Assembly: GCA_903821805.1 (NCBI GenBank)
Contig: CAIJNA010000200.1
Coordinates: 1 to 15,946, forward strand
Length of the DNA: 15,946 bases
Direction: 5' to 3'
Source: an uncultured Campylobacterota bacterium
GTDB lineage: Bacteria > Campylobacterota > Campylobacteria > Campylobacterales > Arcobacteraceae
Part shown: positions 7,207 through 14,461 of the stretch, one piece after another
How positions within the stretch are numbered: position 1 is the stretch's first letter
Layout of the letters: every line of letters begins with the position of its first letter
Notes under the pieces: generated by a model
Databases searched by the model: none
Told to the model about the DNA's origin: nothing
The model's input: the letters and a program-made list of their open reading frames with translations, nothing else
Position numbers and translations under genes: made by a program

Positions 7207-7949
7207 TTTTTTCCTTTATTTGAAGTGTTGTAGTTGATTTTTGTTAAATAAAGTCCTGTTGCCGGAGCCAATGTTTTTGAAAAAACACCTTCTAGCAAAA
7301 GCTGCTTTTTTAAATTGTCAATAGTTTGTTTTCCATCTGAAATTTTCAGTAAAAAATCAACCATCATTCTAATCTGACTTCTCAAATAGCTATTTGCTTT
7401 AAATTTAAAAATAATACATTTTTTATACTCATAAATTTTGATCTCATAAATCTCTCTTATTGTGCTTTTTGGCTCGCTACCAACTTTACTAAAGTACAAG
7501 AAATTATGCTTTCCAATTAGTACCTTCGAGGCCTCTTGCATAATTTCTAGCTTTGTATTTTCATGATGGTATAAATAGTTATGGGTAAATGGATTGGTTC
7601 TTTCAGTTGAAACAACATATCTATACTCGCGAGAAATAGCACTAAATCTAGCATGAAAATCATTTGGAACTTTTTCAATTCTTTTAACATAAATAAAATC
7701 GCCAACAAGTCTATCTATGGCTATTTTTAGTTTGTTTTCATCTTCCCAAAAAGCAGGTAACACAAAAGAAACAACTTGGTTTGTACTATGGACATCTTTA
7801 TCAGTGCGTCCACTAAAAACTGTTTTTCCTGTGATTCCCAATGTAGCTAGTGCTTTTTCAAGTTCACCTTGAACTGTTATTTCTTTTGGTTGCTTTGCTG
7901 AACCATTAAATTTGCTTCCATCATATGAAATAGTTAGTTTGATATTCAT
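7194..7949 (-). CDS. truA: tRNA pseudouridine(38-40) synthase TruA
   Basis: TruA converts uridines 38, 39 and 40 of the tRNA anticodon stem-loop to pseudouridine. The 251-residue protein has the N-terminal YDGSKFNG...VQGELEKAL region and the catalytic motif FSGRTDKDVHSTNQ, with nucleophile Asp50. The residue after TDK is Asp where most family members have Gly (GRTDxGVH). Downstream, FHARFSAISREYRYVV is typical. The start ATG at 7949 is 12 bases after the lptF-like stop, with only a weak Shine-Dalgarno (AAGAT), and the end overlaps gpsA by 13 bases, so the three genes form one operon. The lptF/truA adjacency also occurs in Campylobacter, as I recall it. Confidence 0.95.
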   Translation of the reverse strand: MNIKLTISYDGSKFNGSAKQPKEITVQGELEKALATLGITGKTVFSGRTDKDVHSTNQVVSFVLPAFWEDENKLKIAIDRLVGDFIYVKRIEKVPNDFHARFSAISREYRYVVSTERTNPFTHNYLYHHENTKLEIMQEASKVLIGKHNFLYFSKVGSEPKSTIREIYEIKIYEYKKCIIFKFKANSYLRSQIRMMVDFLLKISDGKQTIDNLKKQLLLEGVFSKTLAPATGLYLTKINYNTSNKGKKWQI

Positions 7950-7961
7950 AGATTTAAGATC

Positions 7962-8984
7962 TTAATAATGAGGCTTTACGCGAATTCTATAAATCACATA
8001 AGACACCAAAATCCAAATGCCCAATAGAAGATAAATCATATTAACATCTCTCAATTCGGCTACTTTTTGAGTAGCTATCATATAAATTGTTGTAAGAATA
8101 ATCGCATAAACTGTATTATTATTTTTTTCATATCTTGGGTTATAAAATCCTAATGCAACAAAAAATAAAACAGAAGCAATTGGAAATAATGATATAAAAA
8201 TATTCTCAACAAAGAGCCTTTTTTTTGACGATTGAGGATCAATGTTTGTCCAATATAAAATTAGATCACCAATTGTTGCTACTTCAGAAACTTCCGAGGA
8301 TTTATATCTCAAAAGCATATTCTCGAAATCAATTTGCTGAAATTTGTCTTGTGAGATATTGATAGCAGAACCGCCATTAAGCTCAAGCTTTAAATAATCT
8401 CTTTCATTGTCAATAAAAGCTTCTTTTGCCATAACGAATGTATCTTTGTTTTGATTTGGCTGAAAAAGTGTAATATCTTTATACGTATTACCCGTTTTAC
8501 CTTCAACATAAATGTACCATGGTCCAAAAACTTGTCCGTATTCACTTGGCTTCACATTAAATTCTGCTTCTTTTTGCTTCTTATTAATGAATTTACCTTC
8601 AAGATAATCCGACTGTGGAATAACAATGAAAGATATAACAAACAATGAAAGAGATGCTAAAAATGAGACTGGAATAAGAATTCCCAATAGTTTCATTGGA
8701 GAAAAACCAAAACTAGAAATAACAATTAATTCGTACTCTCCAGATAGTTTTGAAAGATTTATAATCATAGATATGAAAAAAGTTACTGGTAGAGTATAAT
8801 ACAAGATAATAGGCATTTTTAACAAATACAGATATCCAAGTTCAGCAAAAGTCATAGTAATAACTGAAGTTAATGAAGCAATCTTTACAAGAAAAACAAC
8901 TGAAGTTATCGTAAAAAGTGATAAAAAAATCGGGAAAAAACTATTAGATAGTGTTTCTGTAATATATTTTTTAAGTAGTCTCAT
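7962..8984 (-). CDS. LptF/LptG-family LPS export permease
   Basis: The product belongs to the YjgP/YjgQ family, the inner-membrane half of the LptB2FG transporter that extracts LPS or LOS from the inner membrane toward the LptA bridge. At 340 residues it has the family layout. A basic start MRLLKKYITETL is followed by three N-terminal membrane helices (about 14-120), including SKLSGEYELIVISSFGFSP, the coupling segment that contacts the ATPase. A periplasmic beta-rich domain covers about 125-245, and three C-terminal helices about 262-333. It resembles LptF more than LptG from gene context, but I cannot separate the two by sequence alone. ATG at 8984 has AAGGA upstream. It heads the lptF-truA-gpsA unit, with a TATAAT box 26 bases upstream. 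Confidence 0.88.
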   Translation of the reverse strand: MRLLKKYITETLSNSFFPIFLSLFTITSVVFLVKIASLTSVITMTFAELGYLYLLKMPIILYYTLPVTFFISMIINLSKLSGEYELIVISSFGFSPMKLLGILIPVSFLASLSLFVISFIVIPQSDYLEGKFINKKQKEAEFNVKPSEYGQVFGPWYIYVEGKTGNTYKDITLFQPNQNKDTFVMAKEAFIDNERDYLKLELNGGSAINISQDKFQQIDFENMLLRYKSSEVSEVATIGDLILYWTNIDPQSSKKRLFVENIFISLFPIASVLFFVALGFYNPRYEKNNNTVYAIILTTIYMIATQKVAELRDVNMIYLLLGIWILVSYVIYRIRVKPHY

Positions 8985-9009
8985 TTTATCCTTACCCTAG
9001 ACCAACGGC

Positions 9010-9015
9010 ATTATA
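9010..9015 (-). promoter_or_regulatory. Promoter -10 box of the lptF-truA-gpsA unit
   Basis: A perfect TATAAT on the minus strand lies 26 bases before the lptF-like ATG, in the 91-base gap after uppS. A TTGCAA is found 19 bases further upstream, a poorly spaced -35. The predicted leader is about 19 bases and includes the AAGGA ribosome binding site. Confidence 0.5.
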
Positions 9016-9075
9016 AGCTTGCTCAACAAGTAGTTTGCAATTCTTCTCTTAATTAGTTTTACTTGCATTAAATTA

Positions 9076-9756
9076 TCAAACTCCACCGAATCGTCTATCT
9101 CTAGAGTTAAATTGTGTAATTATTTTATCGAGTTCTGCAGTTGTAAAATCAGGCCACAAAGTTGTCGTAAAAAACATTTCAGCGTATGCGCTTTGCCATA
9201 GTAAAAAATTTGACAATCTTATTTCTCCGCTTGTTCTAATAAACAAATCAACATCACTAAAATTTCCAGTATCAAGATTTGCCGTGATATTATCTTCCGT
9301 TATATCTTCATTATTATCTGTTAGTTTTTTTACAGCCCTTACGATTTCGTCTCGGCTTCCATAGTTAAGCGCTAAAATCTGGGTCATTCCAGTACAAAGC
9401 GATGTCTCTTTTTCCACATTATTTATTGTTTTTTGCAAAGACTTTGAAAATTTTGAGATATCCCCAATAGCTTTGAATTTAACATTGTTTGTTAAATATA
9501 TTGGGAGTTCGCTTTTAAAATATCTCTCTAACAATTTCATTAAAAACTCAACTTCAAGTCTAGGTCTTGTCCAATTTTCTGTACTAAAAGCATATAGCGT
9601 AAGATATTTAATACCAATATTACTACAATGCTTAGTTATCTCTCTTACTACTTTTGCGCCCTCCTCATGTCCAGATGTACGGTTTAGGCCTCTTTCTTTC
9701 GCCCAGCGTCCATTTCCGTCCATAATAATCGCAATATGTTGTGGCATATTATTCAC
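9076..9756 (-). CDS. uppS: Undecaprenyl diphosphate synthase
   Basis: UppS adds isopentenyl diphosphate units in cis to farnesyl diphosphate to give the C55 lipid carrier for peptidoglycan and surface glycans. The 226-residue protein has all signature blocks. HIAIIMDGNGRWAK carries the Mg-binding catalytic Asp13, and LYAFSTENWTRP, LALNYGSRDE and DVDLFIRTSGEIRLSNFLLWQ follow, then WPDF near the end. The listed start is GTG at 9756, eight bases inside the end of coaBC, with AAAAG seven bases upstream. An in-frame ATG at 9747 (residue 4), beginning one base after the coaBC stop, is an equally possible start and does not affect any motif. It is the third gene of glmU-coaBC-uppS. Confidence 0.96.
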   Translation of the reverse strand: MNNMPQHIAIIMDGNGRWAKERGLNRTSGHEEGAKVVREITKHCSNIGIKYLTLYAFSTENWTRPRLEVEFLMKLLERYFKSELPIYLTNNVKFKAIGDISKFSKSLQKTINNVEKETSLCTGMTQILALNYGSRDEIVRAVKKLTDNNEDITEDNITANLDTGNFSDVDLFIRTSGEIRLSNFLLWQSAYAEMFFTTTLWPDFTTAELDKIITQFNSRDRRFGGV

Positions 9757-11011
9757 TAAAAATCTTTTGAATATTTTCTAGCATCTCAAAAGAAATGTCA
9801 AGTTTGGTTCCAGAAACTATAAAACTATTCTCACCATATAAAAACTCTATTGTATTTAAATCGCTTCCAAATGTATTATTTTCATCCAAAATGTTCAGAC
9901 AAACTCCATCAAGTTTCTTGTTAACTAACATCTTCAATCCATTTGACTTTGCATTAGAATGGTCCATCTCTGCCTTAAATCCTATGGAATATATTTCATC
10001 TTTAGGTAAAGATTCTAAAATATCAATGTTCTTTTTTAGAGCCAAGCTCCAGCTGTCTCCAAGATCGTCTTTTTTAAGTTTTCCATTTTGAGGATACATT
10101 GGCACATAGTCACTTACAGCAGCTACTCCAAAGAAATAAGGCTTTTTCTGAATAAGCGTAATGTTTGAGCTATCCATCAAAGTAGCGCTTGACAACTTTC
10201 CTTTTTTAGCAACTCTAATACAATCAATAAGGTAGCCTTGCATCTCTTTAGTACTTGTTGTTTTGATGATATGAATATCGCTTGGTACTTTAAAGTCACT
10301 ACTTCCAACCAAACAAACATCAGCACCCCTATAGTAAAGAGCGGTAGCAAGAGCAGTAGCCATTTTTCCACTAGAAAAGTTTGATATAAATCTTACATCA
10401 TCTATTTTTTCAATAGTAGCACCGCCATTTAAAACTACTTTTCTATCTTCCCAATAACTATTTTTAAGAAGTTCTCGTGCTGTCGCATCAAAAATATCTT
10501 CAACCTCAGCCATTGCTCCATTGCCAATATCTCTACAAGCCAATTCTTTTGATACTGACGGAACAACCTTAAAATTACAAAGCGTAAGCATTTTAAAGCT
10601 CGCTTTCGTTATTGGATTTTCAATCATATTTGTGTTTGCTGCTGGGCAAAGTAATTTTGTTCTAGGATAAGCTAACAAGGATTGCAATAAAATATTATCT
10701 GCTATCCCATTGCTTAATTTGTTAATAGTATTTGCAGTTACGGGAGCTACTACAAATATATCGGCCCACTTTCCAATTGCGATATGATTTAAAATACTAT
10801 CTTTCGTCCAATTTTCATTTGTATCGTCCAAAATTTCTGCTTGCGAGATTGTTTCAAAAGCAAGTGGGGATATGAACTTCTTGCTAGATTCAGTCATAAT
10901 AACTCTTACATTTGCCCCAGCTTTTACATACAGTCTTACGAGTTCTAAAGTTTTATAGATTGCTATTGAACCGGTTACACCAACCAATATATTTTTATTA
11001 TTTAAAAGCAT
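9749..11011 (-). CDS. coaBC: Bifunctional phosphopantothenoylcysteine decarboxylase/synthetase
   Basis: CoaBC joins cysteine to 4'-phosphopantothenate (CoaB half) and decarboxylates the product (CoaC half) to 4'-phosphopantetheine on the way to coenzyme A. Residues 1 to about 185 form the flavin-dependent CoaC domain, with catalytic His76 (LNHIAIGKWAD) and active-site Cys159 (KELACRDIGNGAMAE). The usual PxMNxxM motif reads PAANTNM at 123-129, so its first Met is Ala. Residues from about 190 form CoaB, with NGGATIEKIDDVRFISNFSSGKMA (Asn211) and AAVSDYVP followed by KLKK (311-314). About 20 extra residues (roughly 268-290) precede the AAVSDY strand. Total length, 420, is near the E. coli protein. 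The ATG lies five bases after glmU, with GGAAA upstream. It overlaps the start of uppS. Confidence 0.95.
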   Translation of the reverse strand: MLLNNKNILVGVTGSIAIYKTLELVRLYVKAGANVRVIMTESSKKFISPLAFETISQAEILDDTNENWTKDSILNHIAIGKWADIFVVAPVTANTINKLSNGIADNILLQSLLAYPRTKLLCPAANTNMIENPITKASFKMLTLCNFKVVPSVSKELACRDIGNGAMAEVEDIFDATARELLKNSYWEDRKVVLNGGATIEKIDDVRFISNFSSGKMATALATALYYRGADVCLVGSSDFKVPSDIHIIKTTSTKEMQGYLIDCIRVAKKGKLSSATLMDSSNITLIQKKPYFFGVAAVSDYVPMYPQNGKLKKDDLGDSWSLALKKNIDILESLPKDEIYSIGFKAEMDHSNAKSNGLKMLVNKKLDGVCLNILDENNTFGSDLNTIEFLYGENSFIVSGTKLDISFEMLENIQKIFSE

Positions 11012-11016
11012 AATTA

Positions 11017-12321
11017 TTATTTTTCCAGTTTCTTTCCAAAAAATTTATAGAAAAAGTTTGAAATAGATTTTTGTGTTGTTCTACTTAGAATAAGATCCCC
11101 AGTTTCTGGATTTTTTGTAACTGTTGTTCCTGCAGCTATCATAACATCATCAGGAATATTTAGTGGTGCTACAAGTTGTGTATCTGAACCAACAAATACA
11201 TTTTTCCCTATGATTGTTTGATATTTATTTTTTCCGTCATAATTGCATGTTATGGTTCCTGCACCTATATTGGAACCACTTGCTATTGTACAATCGCCTA
11301 GATAACTAAGATGACCAGCTTTCACTCCATTTAAGTCGCCTTTTTTGACCTCAACAAAGTTACCAATGTGAGTATCTACGATTTTGCTTTGAGGTCTAAT
11401 TCTAGCCATTGGTCCGATATCGCTATTTTCAACAATACTATCTTCTATAATGGTATTTGTCTTAATATGAGCATTAATAATTTTAGTCTTTCCAAGAAGA
11501 GTAACACTATTTTCAATGATAGATTCGCCTTCAATTTCAACATCATTTTCGATATAAATAGTTTCTGGGAGTCTCATAATTACACCGCTTGCCATAAATC
11601 TTTCTTTTATTCTATTTTGATGTAAAACTTCAGCATGTGCTAAATCTATTTTTGAATTTACGCCTTTAAAATTTTCCTCATTAACTTCAACGGGTACAAC
11701 TTCAATATTTTGATTGATGGCCATTTCAACAAGATCTGTTATGTAGTATTCTTTTTGATTATTATTGTTATTTAATTTTGGTAAATTTGAAAGTAAAAAC
11801 TCTGTATCAAAACAATAGATTCCAGCATTCGCAATATTAATTAAAAGCTCATAATCATTGCAATCTTTTTGCTCAACGATTTTTTGAACTATCCCGTTAC
11901 TAACAACTACCCTGCCATAACCATTTGCACTTTTAAGATTTAAAACAGACATAGTAAGCTTTGCATCTTTTACTAAATTTTCTAGTTCCGATGCTTCAAC
12001 AAGAGGCATATCACCATTTAGCACTAAAGTTTTTTTGTGGCTTGGGTTAATTCCCATAACAGCACCACCAGTACCTGGAAAATTTTTGTGATCTTGAATA
12101 TGGTATGTGATATCAGAAAAGTATTGTTCCATTCTTGCTCTAACAAGTTCTGCTTGATGATAAAGTACCACATGAATATCGTCACTTAATTTTTTAGCTT
12201 CCAAAATACTATAGTAAAGCATTTCAAAACCAGATATTTTATGTAAAACTTTTGGTGTAGTTGATTTCATACGTGTCCCTTGACCCGCAGCTAAAATTAT
12301 GATTGATAAGTTTGTTGTCAT
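11017..12321 (-). CDS. glmU: Bifunctional GlcNAc-1-P uridyltransferase / GlcN-1-P acetyltransferase
   Basis: GlmU acetylates glucosamine-1-phosphate and couples it to UTP, giving UDP-GlcNAc for peptidoglycan and LPS. I place the start at the ATG at 12321, giving 434 residues. A longer frame reaches an ATG at 12381, but its first 20 codons contain the promoter box and have no family resemblance. The uridyltransferase domain has LAAGQGTRMKS (10-20) with PKVLH and the metal-site LNGDMPL (Asp104). The C-terminal left-handed beta helix (about 235-415) carries the acetyltransferase site, with VKAGHLSYLGD (His337) and GAGTITCNYDG. GGAT lies upstream of the chosen ATG. It heads glmU-coaBC-uppS and works in the same pathway as glmM at the left edge. 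Confidence 0.96.
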   Translation of the reverse strand: MTTNLSIIILAAGQGTRMKSTTPKVLHKISGFEMLYYSILEAKKLSDDIHVVLYHQAELVRARMEQYFSDITYHIQDHKNFPGTGGAVMGINPSHKKTLVLNGDMPLVEASELENLVKDAKLTMSVLNLKSANGYGRVVVSNGIVQKIVEQKDCNDYELLINIANAGIYCFDTEFLLSNLPKLNNNNNQKEYYITDLVEMAINQNIEVVPVEVNEENFKGVNSKIDLAHAEVLHQNRIKERFMASGVIMRLPETIYIENDVEIEGESIIENSVTLLGKTKIINAHIKTNTIIEDSIVENSDIGPMARIRPQSKIVDTHIGNFVEVKKGDLNGVKAGHLSYLGDCTIASGSNIGAGTITCNYDGKNKYQTIIGKNVFVGSDTQLVAPLNIPDDVMIAAGTTVTKNPETGDLILSRTTQKSISNFFYKFFGKKLEK

Positions 12322-12351
12322 TTTTATCCGATTTATGATTTTTAAAGTCTG

Positions 12352-12360
12352 ATTATAGCA
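12352..12360 (-). promoter_or_regulatory. Extended -10 promoter of glmU
   Basis: The minus strand reads TGCTATAAT, an extended -10 with perfect TATAAT. Transcription would start near 12345, about 24 bases before the ATG at 12321. The box lies inside the longer glmU frame, which argues that the upstream ATG at 12381 is not used. Confidence 0.6.
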
Positions 12361-12381
12361 AATCATCATAAATTTAATCAT

Positions 12382-12468
12382 TATGATAAAGACAAAGTGG
12401 TTTATAATGGAGGAAATTTAAGAATTACAAATCAAGAATTACTAGAATTATTCCGAAAGATGATGAAA
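12382..12468. other. Gap between glmU promoter and RluA-family gene, plus-strand-like composition
   Basis: The minus-strand genes on both sides make the plus strand pyrimidine-rich, but here the plus strand is purine-rich. One plus-strand frame is open from about 12345 to the TGA at 12487-12489, without a usable early start codon. Three copies of AGAATTA occur at 12421, 12435 and 12444, and TATAAT plus GGAGG occur at 12403-12413. No terminator hairpin for the upstream gene is visible. It may be a gene remnant or chance. Confidence 0.35.
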
Positions 12469-13347
12469 TTAACAGAAATTTTGTTTTGAAACAAACTTGT
12501 AATGAATATCTTTATAGCTAAATTCTAGGCTAGAGGCATGCAACATAAGTCTATCGTGTCCCACTATCTCTTTCCTTTCTGATTCAGATAAAGTCTTACA
12601 AAGATAACTATCAGCTACGTGATCATCAACTCCATAAATTGGGTCTCCTACTATTGTGTGGCCTATACTGTGAAGATGAACTCTTATCTGGTGTTGTCTA
12701 CCAGTTTCTGGATTTGCAACAACCAATGTTTGATCAGTTTGCTTGTCATACTTTATTGGCTTAATAATAGTAAGCGATTCTTTTCCATCAGGACAAACTT
12801 TCATTCTTACACCTATAGCGCCATTTTCTTTACCAATAGGCGAGTCAACAACTATTTCATTATCTATCTTTCCTTTTGCTAAAGCTAAATAACATTTATT
12901 ATAGTTTTTTTCTATAAACATCTCTTTTAGCGCAACATCACTTTCTTTGTTTCTTACAATAAGAACTAAGCCTGATGTTTCTTGGTCAATTCGGTGTGCC
13001 AAATTTGCATCTTCTCCAAAATGAAATCGTATCTCATCAAGCAAAGAGTAATCAGTTTTTCGCGAAACGGGATGAACCATTAGGCCAGATGGTTTATCGA
13101 AAATAGCAAAATCATCACATGTAAAAATAGGTTTCAATCCCCTTGAAATCCCCTCAAATATTGCAATATGTATCTCTTTTCCAATTGGTATTTGACCATA
13201 AATTAAAGCTATTCCATTCTCATCAAAAACTCTACCTTTTGAGATCATTCTTTGGATAATGCTTCTTTCAAAGCCGAGTTCATTTTGCAACAAGAATTGA
13301 ATTTTTTGTGGGATTTCGAAGTGATATTTTTTTAATACAAATGGCAT
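12469..13347 (-). CDS. RluA-family rRNA/tRNA pseudouridine synthase
   Basis: Enzymes of this family convert specific uridines in 23S rRNA or tRNA to pseudouridine. The 292-residue protein has an S4-like N-terminal part (about 1-70, with ERSIIQRMISKGRVFDENG). The catalytic domain has IFDKPSGLMVHP, then LAHRIDQETSGLVLIVRN with catalytic Asp121, and GRQHQIRVHLHSIGHTIVGDPIYG in the C-terminal half, all strongly conserved. The S4-like domain and length suggest RluD- or RluC-type rRNA specificity, but the target cannot be read from sequence. ATG at 13347 has no good Shine-Dalgarno, and no alternative start is better. A TGCCATAAT box lies upstream. It stands alone between terC-like and glmU. Confidence 0.9.
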   Translation of the reverse strand: MPFVLKKYHFEIPQKIQFLLQNELGFERSIIQRMISKGRVFDENGIALIYGQIPIGKEIHIAIFEGISRGLKPIFTCDDFAIFDKPSGLMVHPVSRKTDYSLLDEIRFHFGEDANLAHRIDQETSGLVLIVRNKESDVALKEMFIEKNYNKCYLALAKGKIDNEIVVDSPIGKENGAIGVRMKVCPDGKESLTIIKPIKYDKQTDQTLVVANPETGRQHQIRVHLHSIGHTIVGDPIYGVDDHVADSYLCKTLSESERKEIVGHDRLMLHASSLEFSYKDIHYKFVSKQNFC

Positions 13348-13380
13348 CTAAATGTTCGTTTTTTTACATTACTTTTTAAT

Positions 13381-13389
13381 ATTATGGCA
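13381..13389 (-). promoter_or_regulatory. Possible extended -10 of the RluA-family gene
   Basis: The minus strand reads TGCCATAAT, matching an extended -10 with one mismatch in TATAAT. It gives a predicted start near 13374, about 27 bases before the ATG. No clear -35. Confidence 0.35.
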
Positions 13390-13391
13390 TG

Positions 13392-13410
13392 GCAAGCCAT
13401 TTTAGCTTGC
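13392..13410 (-). other. Small hairpin after the terC-like gene
   Basis: GCAAGC and GCTTGC form a perfect 6-bp stem around a 7-base loop, 16 bases after the terC-like stop. No T run follows it on the minus strand, so it is a weak terminator at best and might only protect the 3' end of the carA-terC message. Confidence 0.3.
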
Positions 13411-13425
13411 TCTATTTCATAAGCC

Positions 13426-14457
13426 TTACTGTGCCTCAATACGATTGTGCTTGATTGAAGACCAAATAGATAGTCCTATAAAAAGAATTCCAATAAGGCC
13501 TGTGATAACTTCTGGGATATGGAATTTTAAACTTAAAAGCATAATTACAGCCAAAATACCAATCGCATAATGTGCACCATGCTCAAGATATCTGTATTCA
13601 CCTAGCGTTTCTTTTTCAACTAAATATATAGTTAAGGATCGAACAAACATAGCGCCAATTCCAAGACCGATCATTATAATAACTATATCTTTAGTAATAG
13701 CAAAAGCACCTATAACGCCATCAAATGAGAACGAAGCATCAAGAACTTCTAAATATAAAAATCCTCCTATGCTCCCTCTTTTAATAACTTCGCCTGCATT
13801 TAAATCTGATGTTTCATGCTCCATAAGACTTCCAAGCATATCAACACCAACGTAAATAATAAGTCCCCATATTCCAGCTGTAAGAACCTTAAATTGTTCC
13901 GTCTCATCAACAAGAGTGAGGCAAAGCATAAGCGCAATTAGTGCTATAAAAATTGAAATTGCTTCAACTCGTCCAAGAACGCCAAGTTTTTCTTCAAGTT
14001 TTCCAAGCCAATGGATCTCTTTTTCATTATCAAAAATAAAATTTAGAAATACCATCAATAAAAACATTCCACCAAATACAGAAACTTCTGCATGATGTGA
14101 AGTTAATGCTTTTGAATACTCATCAGGATTTGAAATAGCCAAATTCCAAACTTCAATAATTCCCATATCTGCTGTCATTGCAACTATTACCAAAGGAAAA
14201 ACAAGTCTCATTCCAAAAACTGCAACAATCATTCCAACCGTTAGAAATAATGTTCTCCAGTACTCATCCCAATCTTTTAAGATTGAAGCGTTCACTACGG
14301 CATTATCAAATGAAAGCGATACTTCCATAACAGCAAGAACTAATGCAAGCCAAATCATAGTAAGAGCAACCATAAAACCGCCATTTGAGAATCCCCAAAA
14401 ACCTGCGATTGCTATGGCAAAAATTGAGAATATAATTGAAAAAGCAAAATGCTTCAT
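13426..14457 (-). CDS. TerC-superfamily integral membrane protein (DUF475)
   Basis: This 343-residue, highly hydrophobic protein matches the DUF475 branch of the TerC superfamily, relatives of which export metal ions such as Mn2+. Two related membrane motifs are visible, MEVSLSFDNAVVNA (about 44-57) and EVLDASFSFDGVIGAFAIT (237-255). Their acidic residues would face each other in the inverted-repeat fold and form the likely ion site. I count about eight to nine hydrophobic helices, with an acidic loop DNEKEIHWLGKLEEKLG around 143-160. The ATG lies four bases after the carA stop with little Shine-Dalgarno, so translation is probably coupled to carA. A tellurite-resistance role is not implied. 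The substrate is unknown; Mn2+ is only an inference from the superfamily. Confidence 0.82.
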   Translation of the reverse strand: MKHFAFSIIFSIFAIAIAGFWGFSNGGFMVALTMIWLALVLAVMEVSLSFDNAVVNASILKDWDEYWRTLFLTVGMIVAVFGMRLVFPLVIVAMTADMGIIEVWNLAISNPDEYSKALTSHHAEVSVFGGMFLLMVFLNFIFDNEKEIHWLGKLEEKLGVLGRVEAISIFIALIALMLCLTLVDETEQFKVLTAGIWGLIIYVGVDMLGSLMEHETSDLNAGEVIKRGSIGGFLYLEVLDASFSFDGVIGAFAITKDIVIIMIGLGIGAMFVRSLTIYLVEKETLGEYRYLEHGAHYAIGILAVIMLLSLKFHIPEVITGLIGILFIGLSIWSSIKHNRIEAQ

Positions 14458-14461
14458 CTAG

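Noticed and set aside
9473..10091. Plus-strand open frames inside uppS and coaBC
   Set aside because: They lie antisense to conserved catalytic motifs, with hydrophobic phenylalanine/serine-rich translations typical of the reverse strand of AT-rich genes.
12301..12320. Search for a GlcN6P riboswitch or small-RNA target near glmU
   Set aside because: The leader is about 24 bases, far too short for a riboswitch, and no conserved element is visible.
13330..13425. Minus-strand frame running from the end of the terC-like gene through the gap (AYEIEQAKMACHAIIL)
   Set aside because: Short, starts only in another frame of terC, no ribosome binding site, and contains the hairpin and promoter-like box; most likely chance.
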